Made by a program: the position numbers and the translations under genes. This document shows positions 8,623 to 17,151 of a DNA stretch of 64,000 bases, in pieces. Positions within the stretch are counted from its first letter, which is position 1. Each line of letters begins with the position of its first letter. The notes under the pieces were generated by a model. It was given only the letters and a program-made list of their open reading frames with translations, made no database searches and had not been told where the DNA came from. The DNA is from Bordetella genomosp. 7 (GTDB taxonomy: Bacteria > Pseudomonadota > Gammaproteobacteria > Burkholderiales > Burkholderiaceae_B), in NCBI RefSeq assembly GCF_002261265.1, contig NZ_NEVK01000008.1:62001-126000 (forward strand), in the 5' to 3' direction.

Positions 8623-9159
8623 ATGACGCCCGGATATTCATATCGCCGCTTTGCCCGCCTTTCTTTGCTGGCCGCATGCCTGACTGCGGCAACCGGTGCG
8701 GCGGCGACCGACAACGTGCCGGCCGTGATGCAGGTGCCGGCCGGCAACTATCCCGCGTGGCGCGCGTCCGCCGAAGGCGTCGTGACGTATGTATGCCAGC
8801 AGGCTTCGGGCATCCCGCCCCGGCAGGCCTGGTCTATCCAGAGCGCCAAGGCCACGCTCACGGGCGACGGCCAACAGGGCGAATACGCCTATCCGCCCGA
8901 AACCTGGCGCGCCGCCGACGGCTCGACGCTTACGGGCCTGGGCATAGTGCGATTCAATGCCGCCCCCGACCGCCTGGACGACCAGCTCGTCATCGCAAAT
9001 CCGGCGGGGGGTGCGGGGGTGCTTTCCGGGGTGACATACATCCAGCGGCTGGTGCAGTCGGGGGGCGGCGCCCCTGCCAGGGCGTGCGATGCCGCTGCGA
9101 CGGGTCAACGCGTGGATGCGCCGTTCCGGGCGGTGTACATGTTCTGGAAGCCCAACTGA
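8623..9159 (+). CDS. Exported DUF3455 family protein
   Basis: This 178-residue protein has an N-terminal signal peptide (RRFARLSLLAACLTAATGAAA), placing it in the periplasm or outside. I chose the ATG at 8623 because AAAGGAG lies just upstream and the signal peptide begins there. The upstream frame extension to 8467 adds non-family residues. The body has the DUF3455 pattern: an early PAGNYPAW segment, the central ATLTGDGQQGEYAYPPETWRA stretch, and the terminal PFRAVYMFWKPN motif. Two cysteines (VTYVCQ and ARACDA) could pair. The function of the family is not known to me. It is separated by about 100 bases from the exonuclease and may have its own promoter. Confidence 0.8.
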   Translation: MTPGYSYRRFARLSLLAACLTAATGAAATDNVPAVMQVPAGNYPAWRASAEGVVTYVCQQASGIPPRQAWSIQSAKATLTGDGQQGEYAYPPETWRAADGSTLTGLGIVRFNAAPDRLDDQLVIANPAGGAGVLSGVTYIQRLVQSGGGAPARACDAAATGQRVDAPFRAVYMFWKPN

Positions 9160-9205
9160 TACCTGCGCCGAAGGTATAGGCGGGCTTGCCCGACCGCTGC
9201 CCGAT

Positions 9206-9214
9206 GTACGGAAC
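9206..9214 (+). promoter_or_regulatory. Shared GTACGGAAC motif, site A
   Basis: GTACGGAAC lies 89 bases upstream of the crotonase-fold gene start and is oriented towards it. Identical 9-mers precede three other transcription units in this catabolic region (14362, 16294, 23653). The motif is an imperfect palindrome, GTwCsGwAC. I infer an operator or activator site for one of the IclR proteins encoded here. Confidence 0.55.
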
Positions 9215-9303
9215 ACTGTAGCGTTGTTCTTGCCGGGATACAGCCTGCAACGCACACTCGGCAGGCCCCGATCCAGCACCAACTCTATGGAGCCACATTG
9301 AAC

Positions 9304-10116
9304 ATGCGCTACGACGACTTCCAATTCCTGGTATGCGAGCCGCAGGCCGACGGCGTTGTGCTCGTGACACTCAATCGGCCAGAAGCGATGAACGCCACCA
9401 ATGACCGCATGCATTGGGAACTGACCAAGATCTGGGGCATCCTCGATGAGGACCCTGGCGTCAAAGTGGTGGTAGTTACCGGCGCGGGGGATCGGGCGTT
9501 TTCGGCGGGCGGCGATCTTTCTATCGTAGAAGCCATGTCCAACAGCCACGACACCACCATGCGCGTCATGAAAGAGGCATCGGACATTGTCTACAACATG
9601 CTCGCCTGCAACAAACCGATTGTCTCGGCGATCAATGGCACGGCAGTGGGCGCCGGCCTTGCGGTGGCGCTGCTGGCCGATGTCAGCGTCATGGCTGAAG
9701 ACGCCAGGCTCACGGATGGACATGCGCGGCTGGGCGTGTCGGCGGGAGACCATGCCGCGATCATCTGGCCCATTCTCTGCGGCATGTCCAAGGCCAAGTA
9801 CTACTTGATGACCGCCGATTTTGTAGACGGCAAAGAGGCCGAGCGCATTGGCCTGGTTACATTCTGCGCGCCACGCGCCGACGTGCTGCCGAGGTCGCTT
9901 GCCATTGCCGCGAAGCTGGCACAAGGCAGCCAGACAGCTATACGCGCCACGAAAAAATCCCTGAACAACTGGATGCGTATCGCGGGGCCCGTATTCGATA
10001 ATTCACTTGCACAGGAAATGCTCTGTTTCCTGGGGCCTGACGTCAAGGAAGGGTTGGCCGCATTGCGCGAGAAGCGCGCGCCGAAGTTTCCATCCGCACA
10101 GCTTCCCGCCCACTGA
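9304..10116 (+). CDS. Crotonase-superfamily enzyme (enoyl-CoA hydratase/isomerase-like)
   Basis: This is a 270-residue crotonase-fold protein. [18 protein letters not shown] (about 56-73) is the first oxyanion-hole strand and [17 protein letters not shown] (111-127) the second. The two glutamates of classic hydratases are absent: the GGGCE glutamate aligns with A120 and the PE glutamate with H140. Instead H140 and D149 are spaced by nine residues, as in the His/Asp dyad I recall for 6-oxocamphor hydrolase. Simple hydration is therefore doubtful, and a hydrolytic or retro-Claisen C-C cleavage is possible. ATG 9304 or TTG 9298 could start translation from GGAG at 9289. It is convergent with the CoA-transferase gene and carries motif site A upstream, which links it to the IclR regulon. 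Confidence 0.82.
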   Translation: MRYDDFQFLVCEPQADGVVLVTLNRPEAMNATNDRMHWELTKIWGILDEDPGVKVVVVTGAGDRAFSAGGDLSIVEAMSNSHDTTMRVMKEASDIVYNMLACNKPIVSAINGTAVGAGLAVALLADVSVMAEDARLTDGHARLGVSAGDHAAIIWPILCGMSKAKYYLMTADFVDGKEAERIGLVTFCAPRADVLPRSLAIAAKLAQGSQTAIRATKKSLNNWMRIAGPVFDNSLAQEMLCFLGPDVKEGLAALREKRAPKFPSAQLPAH

Positions 10117-10150
10117 CGCAAACACATCGCCCAAGGCGGCGGGCGGTTAC

Positions 10151-10167
10151 GCCGGCCCCCCGCCGGC
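10151..10167. terminator. Bidirectional hairpin between convergent genes
   Basis: A 6-bp perfect stem, GCCGGC-CCCCC-GCCGGC, lies in the 55-base gap between the convergent crotonase and CoA-transferase genes. A short T/A-rich stretch (CTTAAATTA) follows on the plus strand. It probably ends transcription from one or both sides. Confidence 0.45.
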
Positions 10168-10171
10168 GCCC

Positions 10172-11353
10172 TTAAATTACCCCCTGCTTTCTCAGCCGCG
10201 CGATACTGGCGGCATCGACGCCGATATCGGCCAGTATCGCGTCGGTATGCTCTCCGTTCAGCGGCGCGCGGCGCTCGATGGAGGGCGGTGTGCGCGATAA
10301 CGCCACCGGGGTATTGAAAACAGGCACTTTCCCGGGCGCGCCGGGGTAATCCATCCACCTGATGAGATTGGCGGCCTTGACTACATCGTCTTCCAATGCC
10401 TGCCGTGGCGAATTGATGCGGGCAGCGGGAATGCGCGCCTGCTCCAGCAGTGCCAGCGCTTCCTCCAGACTCTTGTCCAGGCACCATTGGCTCATGATGC
10501 CGCTCAGAAGTTCCCCGTGTTCGCCACGCAGTGCATCATCGGCGAACCGCTCATCCGCAAACAGCTCGGGGCGGCCTACGAGCCGAGTCCAACGCTTGAA
10601 CATGGCCTGCCCGATAACCTGGATAATGAACCAGCCGTCGCGTGCCTTGAATATGTCCGACGGGGCATAGCCCGATGCGCGGTTCAGCGTAGCCTGCCGG
10701 TTCACATGCAAAAGCGCTTCTTCAATCAGGGCGCCACTGGCCATGTTAAGGCCGGTGCACAGTAACGATGCACTGACCTCCTGTCCTGTACCGCTACGTT
10801 GGCGTTCATACAGGGCGAGCACCGCACCCAGCGCGCAGGCGAACGATGTCGCGAAATCCACGACGGGCACCATGGACTTCTGCGGCTGCTCGGGCGTACC
10901 CGCCAGGTAAACCGATCCGCTTAGCGCCTGTCCAACGCCATCGAAGCCCACCCTGTCCCGCACCGCCTGGGCATTGCCGAATGCACTGGAAGCAACGAGG
11001 ATGATCCGGGGATTGACGGTCTTGAGCGTCTCATAGTCCAGGCCCAGGCTCTTGAGCGTGCGCGGCGGCATATTGGCGACGACTACATCAGCGCGAATCA
11101 CCAGCTTGCGGACGATCTCGCGTCCCTGCTCGCTATCCAGATCGAGAGTCATCGACCGCTTGTTGCGGTTCAGCTGCAGAAACATGGCGCCCTCGCCGTC
11201 ATCGGTCACGGGCACGATGTAACGATCCTCCCCTCCTTCCACGCGCTCGACTCTGATGACATCGGCGCCGTAGTCAGCCAGCAGAGCGGCGCAGTACGGA
11301 CCCGCGATAAAGCGGCCGAAATCCAGGACTTTGATACCTTCGAGTACCTTCAT
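10172..11353 (-). CDS. Family III CoA-transferase (CaiB/BaiF type)
   Basis: This 393-residue enzyme should move CoA between carboxylic acids, for example from a pathway product to a fresh substrate. It begins MKVLEGIKVLDFGRFIAGPY and has the family signature NRNKRSMTLDLDSEQGREIVRKL with RADVVVANMPP, plus the later YERQRSGTGQEVSASL and RASGYAPSDIFKARDGWFII blocks. I chose the ATG at 11353 because GAGAAG precedes it by 6 bases and homology starts there. In-frame starts at 11374 and 11395 are possible. It is last in the unit ligase - IclR - CoA-transferase. Having both a ligase and a CoA-transferase implies ATP-dependent activation first and CoA recycling later, as in bai and cai operons. Confidence 0.88.
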   Translation of the reverse strand: MKVLEGIKVLDFGRFIAGPYCAALLADYGADVIRVERVEGGEDRYIVPVTDDGEGAMFLQLNRNKRSMTLDLDSEQGREIVRKLVIRADVVVANMPPRTLKSLGLDYETLKTVNPRIILVASSAFGNAQAVRDRVGFDGVGQALSGSVYLAGTPEQPQKSMVPVVDFATSFACALGAVLALYERQRSGTGQEVSASLLCTGLNMASGALIEEALLHVNRQATLNRASGYAPSDIFKARDGWFIIQVIGQAMFKRWTRLVGRPELFADERFADDALRGEHGELLSGIMSQWCLDKSLEEALALLEQARIPAARINSPRQALEDDVVKAANLIRWMDYPGAPGKVPVFNTPVALSRTPPSIERRAPLNGEHTDAILADIGVDAASIARLRKQGVI

Positions 11354-11402
11354 AAATTGCTTCTCGTTGTCCATGAGCCCATATGTACGGATCACCAGGT
11401 GC

Positions 11403-12254
11403 TCAGGGTTCTATGGCGTTGAATTCGCGTTGCAGAGCTTCTCCCATGGCGAGCAGGCGCGGACCCAGTTCTCTGGTTACGCGAGCCCGCGTCATGGCGC
11501 GGCTGGCGCCTACGCACGCCAGTACAAATGGCGAGTTTCCTTCCAGCAATACAGGGGTGGCCAGCGCGCCGAGTTCAGGTTCCCACTCGCCGATGGACAC
11601 GCAATACCCGGTTTCGGCGACCTGCGCCATGCCTTCCCATACGCGGCGCCGCAACCGGCTCCAGTCCCGCGGCATCCGACGTTGTACGTTCTCCAGCAAA
11701 TAGTTGCGCTCGAGCTCCGGCAATCCGGCGAGCAACGCCCAGCCCATCGGAGACTGCGCAATTCCTACGCGTATGCCGACATGCAGGGGTAGCGCCACCG
11801 GCGACTCCGGACTGCGACGGCATTCCAGCACGACCAGATCGAGCCGGTCGCGCAATGCCAGGCATACGTGCACCTTGTGCTGCCGCGCAAACGCTGCCAT
11901 GCGTTCGCCAGCCAGACCCTGGATGGCGGAGTGCGCCATTGCCGCATAGCCCAGTCCCAGCACCTTGGGCGACAGCCGGTACTTGCGTTCGTCGGCGTCA
12001 TGCAGCAGGTAGCCCAACTGCGCGAGCGATTGAGCCATGCGCGACACCGTGGACAAGGGCAGCCCCGTCCGTTGCGACAACTGACTGTTGCCCAGCCAAC
12101 GCTCCTGGGGAGAAAACGCCGAGATAATGAGCAGCGCGCGCACAACCGGGGTAACGACGGCGACCCCGGGCTCGCGCTGCAGCGAGGCAGACATGCCGAG
12201 CAATGCGGGCTGTGCGGCACTGGTTCTGGTGCCGACCTGGGCGCTGTATGCCAT
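11403..12254 (-). CDS. IclR-family transcriptional regulator (1)
   Basis: This is a 283-residue IclR protein. The winged helix-turn-helix lies near residues 30-95 (RALLIISAFSPQERWLGNSQLSQRTGL, then PLSTVSRMAQSLAQLGYLL). The effector-binding domain follows, with VCLALRDRLDLVVLECRRS and MGWALLAGLPELERNYLLENVQ. I set the start at ATG 12254, 13 bases after the ligase stop. ATG 12194 is an alternative. It is clearly paralogous to the IclR protein at 14607-15428: both have the 'ASFSP..W' opening, the GYxxxD wing and a matching ligand domain. Being sandwiched between the ligase and the CoA-transferase, it is a probable local regulator acting on the GTACGGAAC sites. Confidence 0.85.
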   Translation of the reverse strand: MAYSAQVGTRTSAAQPALLGMSASLQREPGVAVVTPVVRALLIISAFSPQERWLGNSQLSQRTGLPLSTVSRMAQSLAQLGYLLHDADERKYRLSPKVLGLGYAAMAHSAIQGLAGERMAAFARQHKVHVCLALRDRLDLVVLECRRSPESPVALPLHVGIRVGIAQSPMGWALLAGLPELERNYLLENVQRRMPRDWSRLRRRVWEGMAQVAETGYCVSIGEWEPELGALATPVLLEGNSPFVLACVGASRAMTRARVTRELGPRLLAMGEALQREFNAIEP

Positions 12255-12267
12255 TTGACGCGCCGCG

Positions 12268-14214
12268 TCAGCGTGCCGCCGCACGCACTTCATCAAGCGC
12301 GGCCGGGTTATCCAATGAAGAAAGATCGCCGGGCGGCTGACCGCAATAAACACTGCGGATGGCTCGCCGCATGATCTTCGAACTGCGGGTCTTGGGCAGC
12401 TGGCTTAGCACGTGTACCCTGCCTGGGCGGAAAGGTCGGCCCAGACGTTTCTCTACATGTCTTGCCACCAAGGCCTCGAGCTCGCTCTCGGCTACGTTCG
12501 CATTGGGACGGGGCACCACGAATACAACAAGTTTCTGGCCCTTGACCTCGTCCGCGACGCCAATGGCGGCGGCTTCGGACACGTCGTGGATCTCCAGGAC
12601 CACCTCTTCTACTTCGGCCGGACCCAGTCGCTTACCGGCGACCTTCAGGGTATCGTCCGAACGTCCCATCATAAAGAAGCACCCGTCCGGCGTGCGCACG
12701 GCCAGGTCTCCATGCACCCATACGCCCGGGATCGTTCGCCAATAGGTTTCCAGGTACCGGGCATCGTCGCGCCAGAAAGACTGCGTCATGCCCACGAAGG
12801 GCGCACGAACCGCCAGCTCGCCAACTTGTCCCGTCAGACTGTTTCCCTGGTAATCGACGACATCCACCGCCACACCGGGCGAAATAGTGTTGAAGCCGCT
12901 CGGTGGTATGGGCCGGATGGGCACGCTGGACAGCAAAGCTCCGGAAACCTCTGTTCCGCCGGTGTAATTCACCAATGGAGCGGTGCCGTCGCCGAAGCGC
13001 TCCTGGAACCAGATGAAATGCTCCGGCGCAATGCCTTCCCCGGCCGTGATGAGCACACGCACGGTGGAGCGATCCCCCTGCAGGGCCACGGCTTCGTTGC
13101 CTGCCATGCCGCGGATGAGCGTCGGCGCGGATCCAAAATGCGTAACTTTGTGGCGCTCTATCAGGCGGGACATGCGCGACCAGTCGGGATAATCCGGCGC
13201 ACCGTCATAACAAACAAGCGTCGCCCCGCGCAGCAGGGCGCTGGCCAGTACGAGTGTTCCGGCGATCCACCCCATGTCGGCTGGCCAGCAGTACACATCA
13301 CCTGGCTTGACATCAAAATGGACCAGCGAGTCATGAGCGATTTTGATGGGAAAGCTGCCGTGTGTGTGTACGACGCCTTTCGGCTTGCCTGTCGTGCCGG
13401 AGGTGTAGATCACCATAAACGGCGTGTCGGGCGTTACCGACAATGCGTCCTGCCCTGGCCCGTGCGCACCGCAAGCAACTTCTTGCCAGTCCAGATCGCG
13501 AGCGTCCTGCGCGCGCTCACCCTCTGCATACTTCCAGACTACGTGTTCCAGCAAGGGTAGCTGCCGCCATGCATCGCGTAGTGCGCCCTGGACATCCACG
13601 CGCTTGGTACGGCGCTGGAACCCGGTGGACGCAATTACCATGCGGGCCTCGGCGGCAGACAGGCGGGCCACGATGGCATCGACGCCAAACCCGCTGAAAA
13701 GCGGCACCACGACGGCTCCGAGATGCACAATGGCCATCAGCGAAATCGTGGCGTCCACCCCATTTTCCATCAATAGGCCTATGCGATCGCCGGGCCCAAT
13801 GCCGCTGTTGGACAGGCCGGCGGCGAATTTCCGCACTCGCTGCTCCAACTCCCGGAAAGTCAGCGAACTGCTGCTTCCGTCTTCTCGTTCGCCGACCACG
13901 GCTATTCGTTCGGCCGTGTCCGCACGCCTGGCCCAGCTATAAATGCTGTTGACCCAGTTCAGTCTACCGCCAGGAAACCAACTGGGGAATTCGGGCCCGC
14001 GCGACAGATCTACGTAATCCTTGGGCGGTTCATCCCAGACGATGCAGCACTCCTGCATCACGGTTTCCCAGTAGTGACGGGGCTCTTTCACTGACGCACG
14101 CATGAGCTCCTCGTAAGAGGTGACTCGCAGCGCTCCCATCAGGTGCGCAATTCCGGAGTTCTGCAATTCGCGCTGGCCGGGCTGCCAGACATGTGAAGGT
14201 TCTTGCTTGCTCAT
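12268..14214 (-). CDS. AMP-forming acyl-CoA synthetase (acetyl/acetoacetyl-CoA synthetase-like)
   Basis: This 648-residue ligase should activate a carboxylic acid to its CoA thioester via an acyl-adenylate. Motif A3 is VIYTSGTTGKPKGVVHTHG, YTGGTEVSG is A5-like, and GDLAVRTPDGCFFMMGRSDD with TLKVAGKRLGPAEVEEVV spans A7-A9. The catalytic lysine is in LPKTRSSKIMRRAIR near the C-terminus. The length and the N-terminal cap (HYWETVMQECCIVWDEPPKDYVD) match Acs/AacS-type synthetases rather than short benzoate or fatty-acid ligases. It is first in the minus-strand unit that continues with IclR and the CoA-transferase. A GTACGGAAC site lies 148 bases upstream. The substrate is unknown; the neighbouring reductases suggest an unsaturated or cyclic acid. 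Confidence 0.88.
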   Translation of the reverse strand: MSKQEPSHVWQPGQRELQNSGIAHLMGALRVTSYEELMRASVKEPRHYWETVMQECCIVWDEPPKDYVDLSRGPEFPSWFPGGRLNWVNSIYSWARRADTAERIAVVGEREDGSSSSLTFRELEQRVRKFAAGLSNSGIGPGDRIGLLMENGVDATISLMAIVHLGAVVVPLFSGFGVDAIVARLSAAEARMVIASTGFQRRTKRVDVQGALRDAWRQLPLLEHVVWKYAEGERAQDARDLDWQEVACGAHGPGQDALSVTPDTPFMVIYTSGTTGKPKGVVHTHGSFPIKIAHDSLVHFDVKPGDVYCWPADMGWIAGTLVLASALLRGATLVCYDGAPDYPDWSRMSRLIERHKVTHFGSAPTLIRGMAGNEAVALQGDRSTVRVLITAGEGIAPEHFIWFQERFGDGTAPLVNYTGGTEVSGALLSSVPIRPIPPSGFNTISPGVAVDVVDYQGNSLTGQVGELAVRAPFVGMTQSFWRDDARYLETYWRTIPGVWVHGDLAVRTPDGCFFMMGRSDDTLKVAGKRLGPAEVEEVVLEIHDVSEAAAIGVADEVKGQKLVVFVVPRPNANVAESELEALVARHVEKRLGRPFRPGRVHVLSQLPKTRSSKIMRRAIRSVYCGQPPGDLSSLDNPAALDEVRAAAR

Positions 14215-14606
14215 TGTTCAGATCTTCTCGGGTGCATGGAAGGGCTTGAACGTGGTTCGAGACCCCATGGCGGTATGACGGGCCGCCACGGGAAAGCGTG
14301 GGGCGCGCTGTTGCGTAAGATGAAATCCGCCTCGAAAGAGGTCAAACGTTATCCATAGCGCGTTCCGTACCTCGGCACGCCCCCGCCGGTCCCAAGATGA
14401 CGATTTGCCGTAGAAACCCACAGTTTTCCTATTCCAACACTCGGAACATTGCTCACAATCTGCTTGCCCCCTTGCGTCCGGGCTGCGACATAATTGGCGC
14501 TGGGCCTGCCAAGGCCCCGTGTATCCTCCGCCGACGCTAGCGCATGGCCAGGGATAACCCTAGGATTGCGTCACCGATTAACGTACCAAGTGGTTAAGTG
14601 TGTTTT
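14215..14606. other. Divergent regulatory region, ligase / IclR pair
   Basis: This 392-base gap separates the minus-strand ligase from the plus-strand IclR pair. I see no credible gene in it; the short frame on the minus strand at 14218-14421 has no family features. It holds the GTACGGAAC site at 14362-14370 (on the minus strand) and an inverted repeat TTCC-n7-GGAA near 14433-14447 whose right arm reads CGGAAC, resembling part of the same motif. Promoters for both directions must lie here. Confidence 0.5.
14362..14370 (-). promoter_or_regulatory. Shared GTACGGAAC motif, site B
   Basis: On the minus strand this reads GTACGGAACGCG. It lies 148 bases ahead of the ligase start and is oriented towards it. 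Three bases 3' of the 9-mer (GCG) are also shared with site C at 16294. It is probably an IclR-type operator of the same regulon. Confidence 0.55.
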
Positions 14607-15428
14607 ATGAACGACATGCTTCCCCAATCCCCCGAGCAGCAGCACGGCCTGCGAGTCTGCCGTCCCACTGTTGCCCCGTTCGCTCGCGCGTTGTCGATTC
14701 TTGCCTCGTTTTCCCCCGGGGATCAATGGCTCACCAACCGCGACTTCGCCATCCGCAGCGGCCTGCCGGCGTCCACCGTCACCCGGATGACTAACACGCT
14801 GGTTACGCTGGGATACCTGCATTGCGATCCGGGCACTCGCAGGTTTTGCCTGAAGTCGTCCGTGCTGGCGCTGGGCTACGGGGCCGCAGTGGACGCCGAG
14901 ATTCATCACCCCACTAACGAGCTGATGCGGGTTTTTGCCGAGCAGTACCAGGTCAATGTGCAACTAAGCTGCCGCGACCGACTGGATCTGGTCGTTACCG
15001 ACAGCTGCCTGACGAATGCCCTGCCTGCGATGCTGCAAACCGGCATAGGAACCCGGCTTGGCGTGGCATCATCGGCGCCGGGCTGGGCCCTGTTGGCCAG
15101 CCTGCCCGAAGCCGAGCGCGATTTCCTGTTGCGCAGCGCTCGTCAGCAGCCCCCGGATGAAGTCAAGCACGGACGCCACGCGCTGCATAAGTATGCGGGC
15201 GAAGCGATTCTGCGGGTTCGCGAAAACGGATTCTGCGTCGCGTTGGGGGAGTCGGGCCGTCCGATGACGACGGTAGCCGCTCCCGTCCGCCGGCCGGGCC
15301 TGGCGCCGCTCGCGGTCAGCTGCATGGGTCCCGCAACCCGTGTCGACAGAAACCGTAGCGCACACGAACTCGGGCCGGCGCTCGTGCGCATGGCGGAAAA
15401 GATCCAGCGCGTATGGACGACGCCATGA
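14607..15428 (+). CDS. IclR-family transcriptional regulator (2)
   Basis: This is a 273-residue IclR protein. The DNA-binding domain near residues 20-90 reads ARALSILASFSPGDQWLTNRDF followed by SGLPASTVTRMTNTLVTLGYL. The ligand domain includes VQLSCRDRLDLVVTDSC and GWALLASLPEAERDFLL. It is a paralogue of the regulator at 11403-12254 and differs in the wing and effector loop. I set the start at ATG 14607 (MNDMLPQS); the GTG at 14598 is possible. Its stop overlaps the ATG of the next IclR gene (ATGA at 15425-15428), so the two are translationally coupled. It is divergent from the ligase operon across a 392-base regulatory region. Confidence 0.85.
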   Translation: MNDMLPQSPEQQHGLRVCRPTVAPFARALSILASFSPGDQWLTNRDFAIRSGLPASTVTRMTNTLVTLGYLHCDPGTRRFCLKSSVLALGYGAAVDAEIHHPTNELMRVFAEQYQVNVQLSCRDRLDLVVTDSCLTNALPAMLQTGIGTRLGVASSAPGWALLASLPEAERDFLLRSARQQPPDEVKHGRHALHKYAGEAILRVRENGFCVALGESGRPMTTVAAPVRRPGLAPLAVSCMGPATRVDRNRSAHELGPALVRMAEKIQRVWTTP

Positions 15429-16234
15429 ACGCCCAGCCCATGCATGGCGAAGCGCAGGATTCCGAGAGCGCGGCGCTGATGACGGTAGAGCGGGGCCTGA
15501 AGGTGCTGCGCGCGTTCCGATCCGACCGCACGCCATTGAGCAATGCCGAGTTGGTGCGTCGTACCGGTCTGCCCAAAGCCACCATATCCCGCCTGACCTC
15601 CACCCTGATCCAGGTAGGTTTTCTGCGACAGGTTCCGGGCCGCCGCGAGTTCGAGATCGCCACTGGCTCGCTCAGTATCGGACACGCCTACCTGGACACC
15701 AACGAAATGCTCCAGGCTGCGCAGCCGCTTATGCAAGATCTGGCCGACCAGCTGAATGTGTCCGTTGCCCTGGGCATTCAAGATGGCCTGGATCTGCTTT
15801 ACATTGCCTATCGAGTCAGCCGCAAGGTCGCGACGCTGCGCCTCGGCGTCGGTTCAGTGTTGCCCATGGGCACCACCTCAATCGGACGCGCCTACTTATG
15901 GGCCCTGCCCCAGGCGCAAAGAGAGCCGCTGATCGCGGAATACAAACAACAGGCCGGGCCCGACGGCGATGCCCTGGAACAATCGATACGCGCTTCGTTT
16001 GACGATCTGGAAGCCACGGGAACCTGCGCTGTGCTGGGTGGATTCCAGCGCAGCACTTACGGAGTCGCCACCCCCATCTGGGCGGGGCGCAACCGTATAC
16101 CTATCGCCATGAGCTGCGGCAAAGCAGACGTCAATCTCGATCTGGAAGCCGAGCGGCAGCGCATCGCGCCTGCGCTCAAGCAGACAGCCGCGGAGCTCCA
16201 GGCAGCGCTGCGCGACTTCGAAGGCCCCCTCTGA
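15425..16234 (+). CDS. IclR-family transcriptional regulator (3)
   Basis: This is a 269-residue IclR protein of a different subgroup from the two paralogues nearby. MTVERGLKVLRAF and LVRRTGLPKATISRLTSTLIQVGFL form the winged helix near residues 20-65. The effector domain has LNVSVALGIQDGLDLLYIAYR and MGTTSIGRAYLWALPQAQRE. I chose the ATG at 15425 for its 4-base ATGA overlap with the preceding IclR gene; the open frame starts 4 codons earlier. Co-expression of two different IclR regulators suggests hetero-regulation or sensing of two pathway intermediates. The downstream SDR gene has its own motif site C, so transcription may restart there. Confidence 0.85.
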   Translation: MNAQPMHGEAQDSESAALMTVERGLKVLRAFRSDRTPLSNAELVRRTGLPKATISRLTSTLIQVGFLRQVPGRREFEIATGSLSIGHAYLDTNEMLQAAQPLMQDLADQLNVSVALGIQDGLDLLYIAYRVSRKVATLRLGVGSVLPMGTTSIGRAYLWALPQAQREPLIAEYKQQAGPDGDALEQSIRASFDDLEATGTCAVLGGFQRSTYGVATPIWAGRNRIPIAMSCGKADVNLDLEAERQRIAPALKQTAAELQAALRDFEGPL

Positions 16235-16293
16235 TCCGTATTTGTAGGCCTGACCCAAGGGCCCGATCAGCATACCGGGCCTGCGCCGCCGTT

Positions 16294-16302
16294 GTACGGA
16301 AC
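16294..16302 (+). promoter_or_regulatory. Shared GTACGGAAC motif, site C
   Basis: GTACGGAACGCG lies 66 bases upstream of the SDR start at 16369, oriented towards it. Just before it, GGCCCG and CGGGCC near 16259-16280 can form a hairpin that may end the IclR transcript. The same 9-mer precedes three other units of the cluster. Confidence 0.55.
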
Positions 16303-16368
16303 GCGCCATACGGCGACATTGATACACGCAGGCTGCCCCGATGTAATTCCCACTAACAGGAGACAAAT

Positions 16369-17151
16369 ATGGATCTGAAACTATCGGGTCAGCGCGTGTT
16401 GGTAACCGGGGCCTCGCAAGGCATCGGCGCGGGTCTCGCCCACGCCTTCGCGGCCGAAGGCTGTCACCTGGCTCTGGTGGCCCGTTCGGCAGACAAGCTC
16501 CAGGCGCTGGCAGACGGCTTGATATCTGACTACGGCGTACAGGTTTCGTTGCTGCCGCTGGACATGACCCTGCCCGGAGCGATCGAGCGGGTGGCGGAAT
16601 TCGCGGGCGATGTGGACGTACTGGTAAACAACGCGGGCGCGATTCCGGGCGGCGACCTTTGGGATGTGGACGCGCAGGCCTGGCGCAAGGGCTGGGAACT
16701 GAAGGTCTTTGGCTATATCGACCTGGTCCGCGCCATCTATCCGCGCATGAAGACGCGAGGCAGAGGCGTCATTCTCAACAACATCGGCAATGGCGGCCAG
16801 AACCCCGACTTCAACTACATCGCAGGCTCGACAGGCAACGCCGCTCTGATGGCGTTTACCTGTGCCCTGGGCGGCCGAAGCCTGGAAGACGGTATTCGTG
16901 TCATCGGCGTGAATCCCGGGCCGGTGGCGACGGAACGCATTGCCAAAGTGCTAAAGAGTCATGCCGCCCGGCTGCTGGGCGACGAAAACCGATCCAGCGA
17001 ACTGCTGGCTGCCTATCCGCGTGGGCGCGCCGCTACGGTAGAAGAAGTGGCGGACGTGTTCGTCTATCTGGCCTCGCCGCGCTCTTCGTACACCAGCGGC
17101 ACCATTGTCACTATCGACGGCGGCATCTCATCTAAACGTTCGGTGGCATGA
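16369..17151 (+). CDS. Short-chain dehydrogenase/reductase family protein, atypical active site
   Basis: This is a 260-residue SDR. VLVTGASQGIGAGLAHAFAAEG (13-34) is the TGxxxGxG nucleotide motif, and VDVLVNNAGAIPGG follows. The usual catalytic Y-x3-K reads Y150-IAG-S154 here (NYIAGSTGNAALMAFT), so the lysine is serine. The usual catalytic serine strand reads ILNNIGNGG without the SS pair. Related SDRs with AGNAALMAFT exist, so this is probably a subgroup feature, but standard carbonyl reduction is uncertain. Sequence after the active site (GIRVIGVNPGPVATERI) is canonical. Its stop overlaps the start of the flavoenzyme gene by 4 bases, indicating coupled translation. It is preceded by motif site C. 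Confidence 0.87.
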   Translation: MDLKLSGQRVLVTGASQGIGAGLAHAFAAEGCHLALVARSADKLQALADGLISDYGVQVSLLPLDMTLPGAIERVAEFAGDVDVLVNNAGAIPGGDLWDVDAQAWRKGWELKVFGYIDLVRAIYPRMKTRGRGVILNNIGNGGQNPDFNYIAGSTGNAALMAFTCALGGRSLEDGIRVIGVNPGPVATERIAKVLKSHAARLLGDENRSSELLAAYPRGRAATVEEVADVFVYLASPRSSYTSGTIVTIDGGISSKRSVA

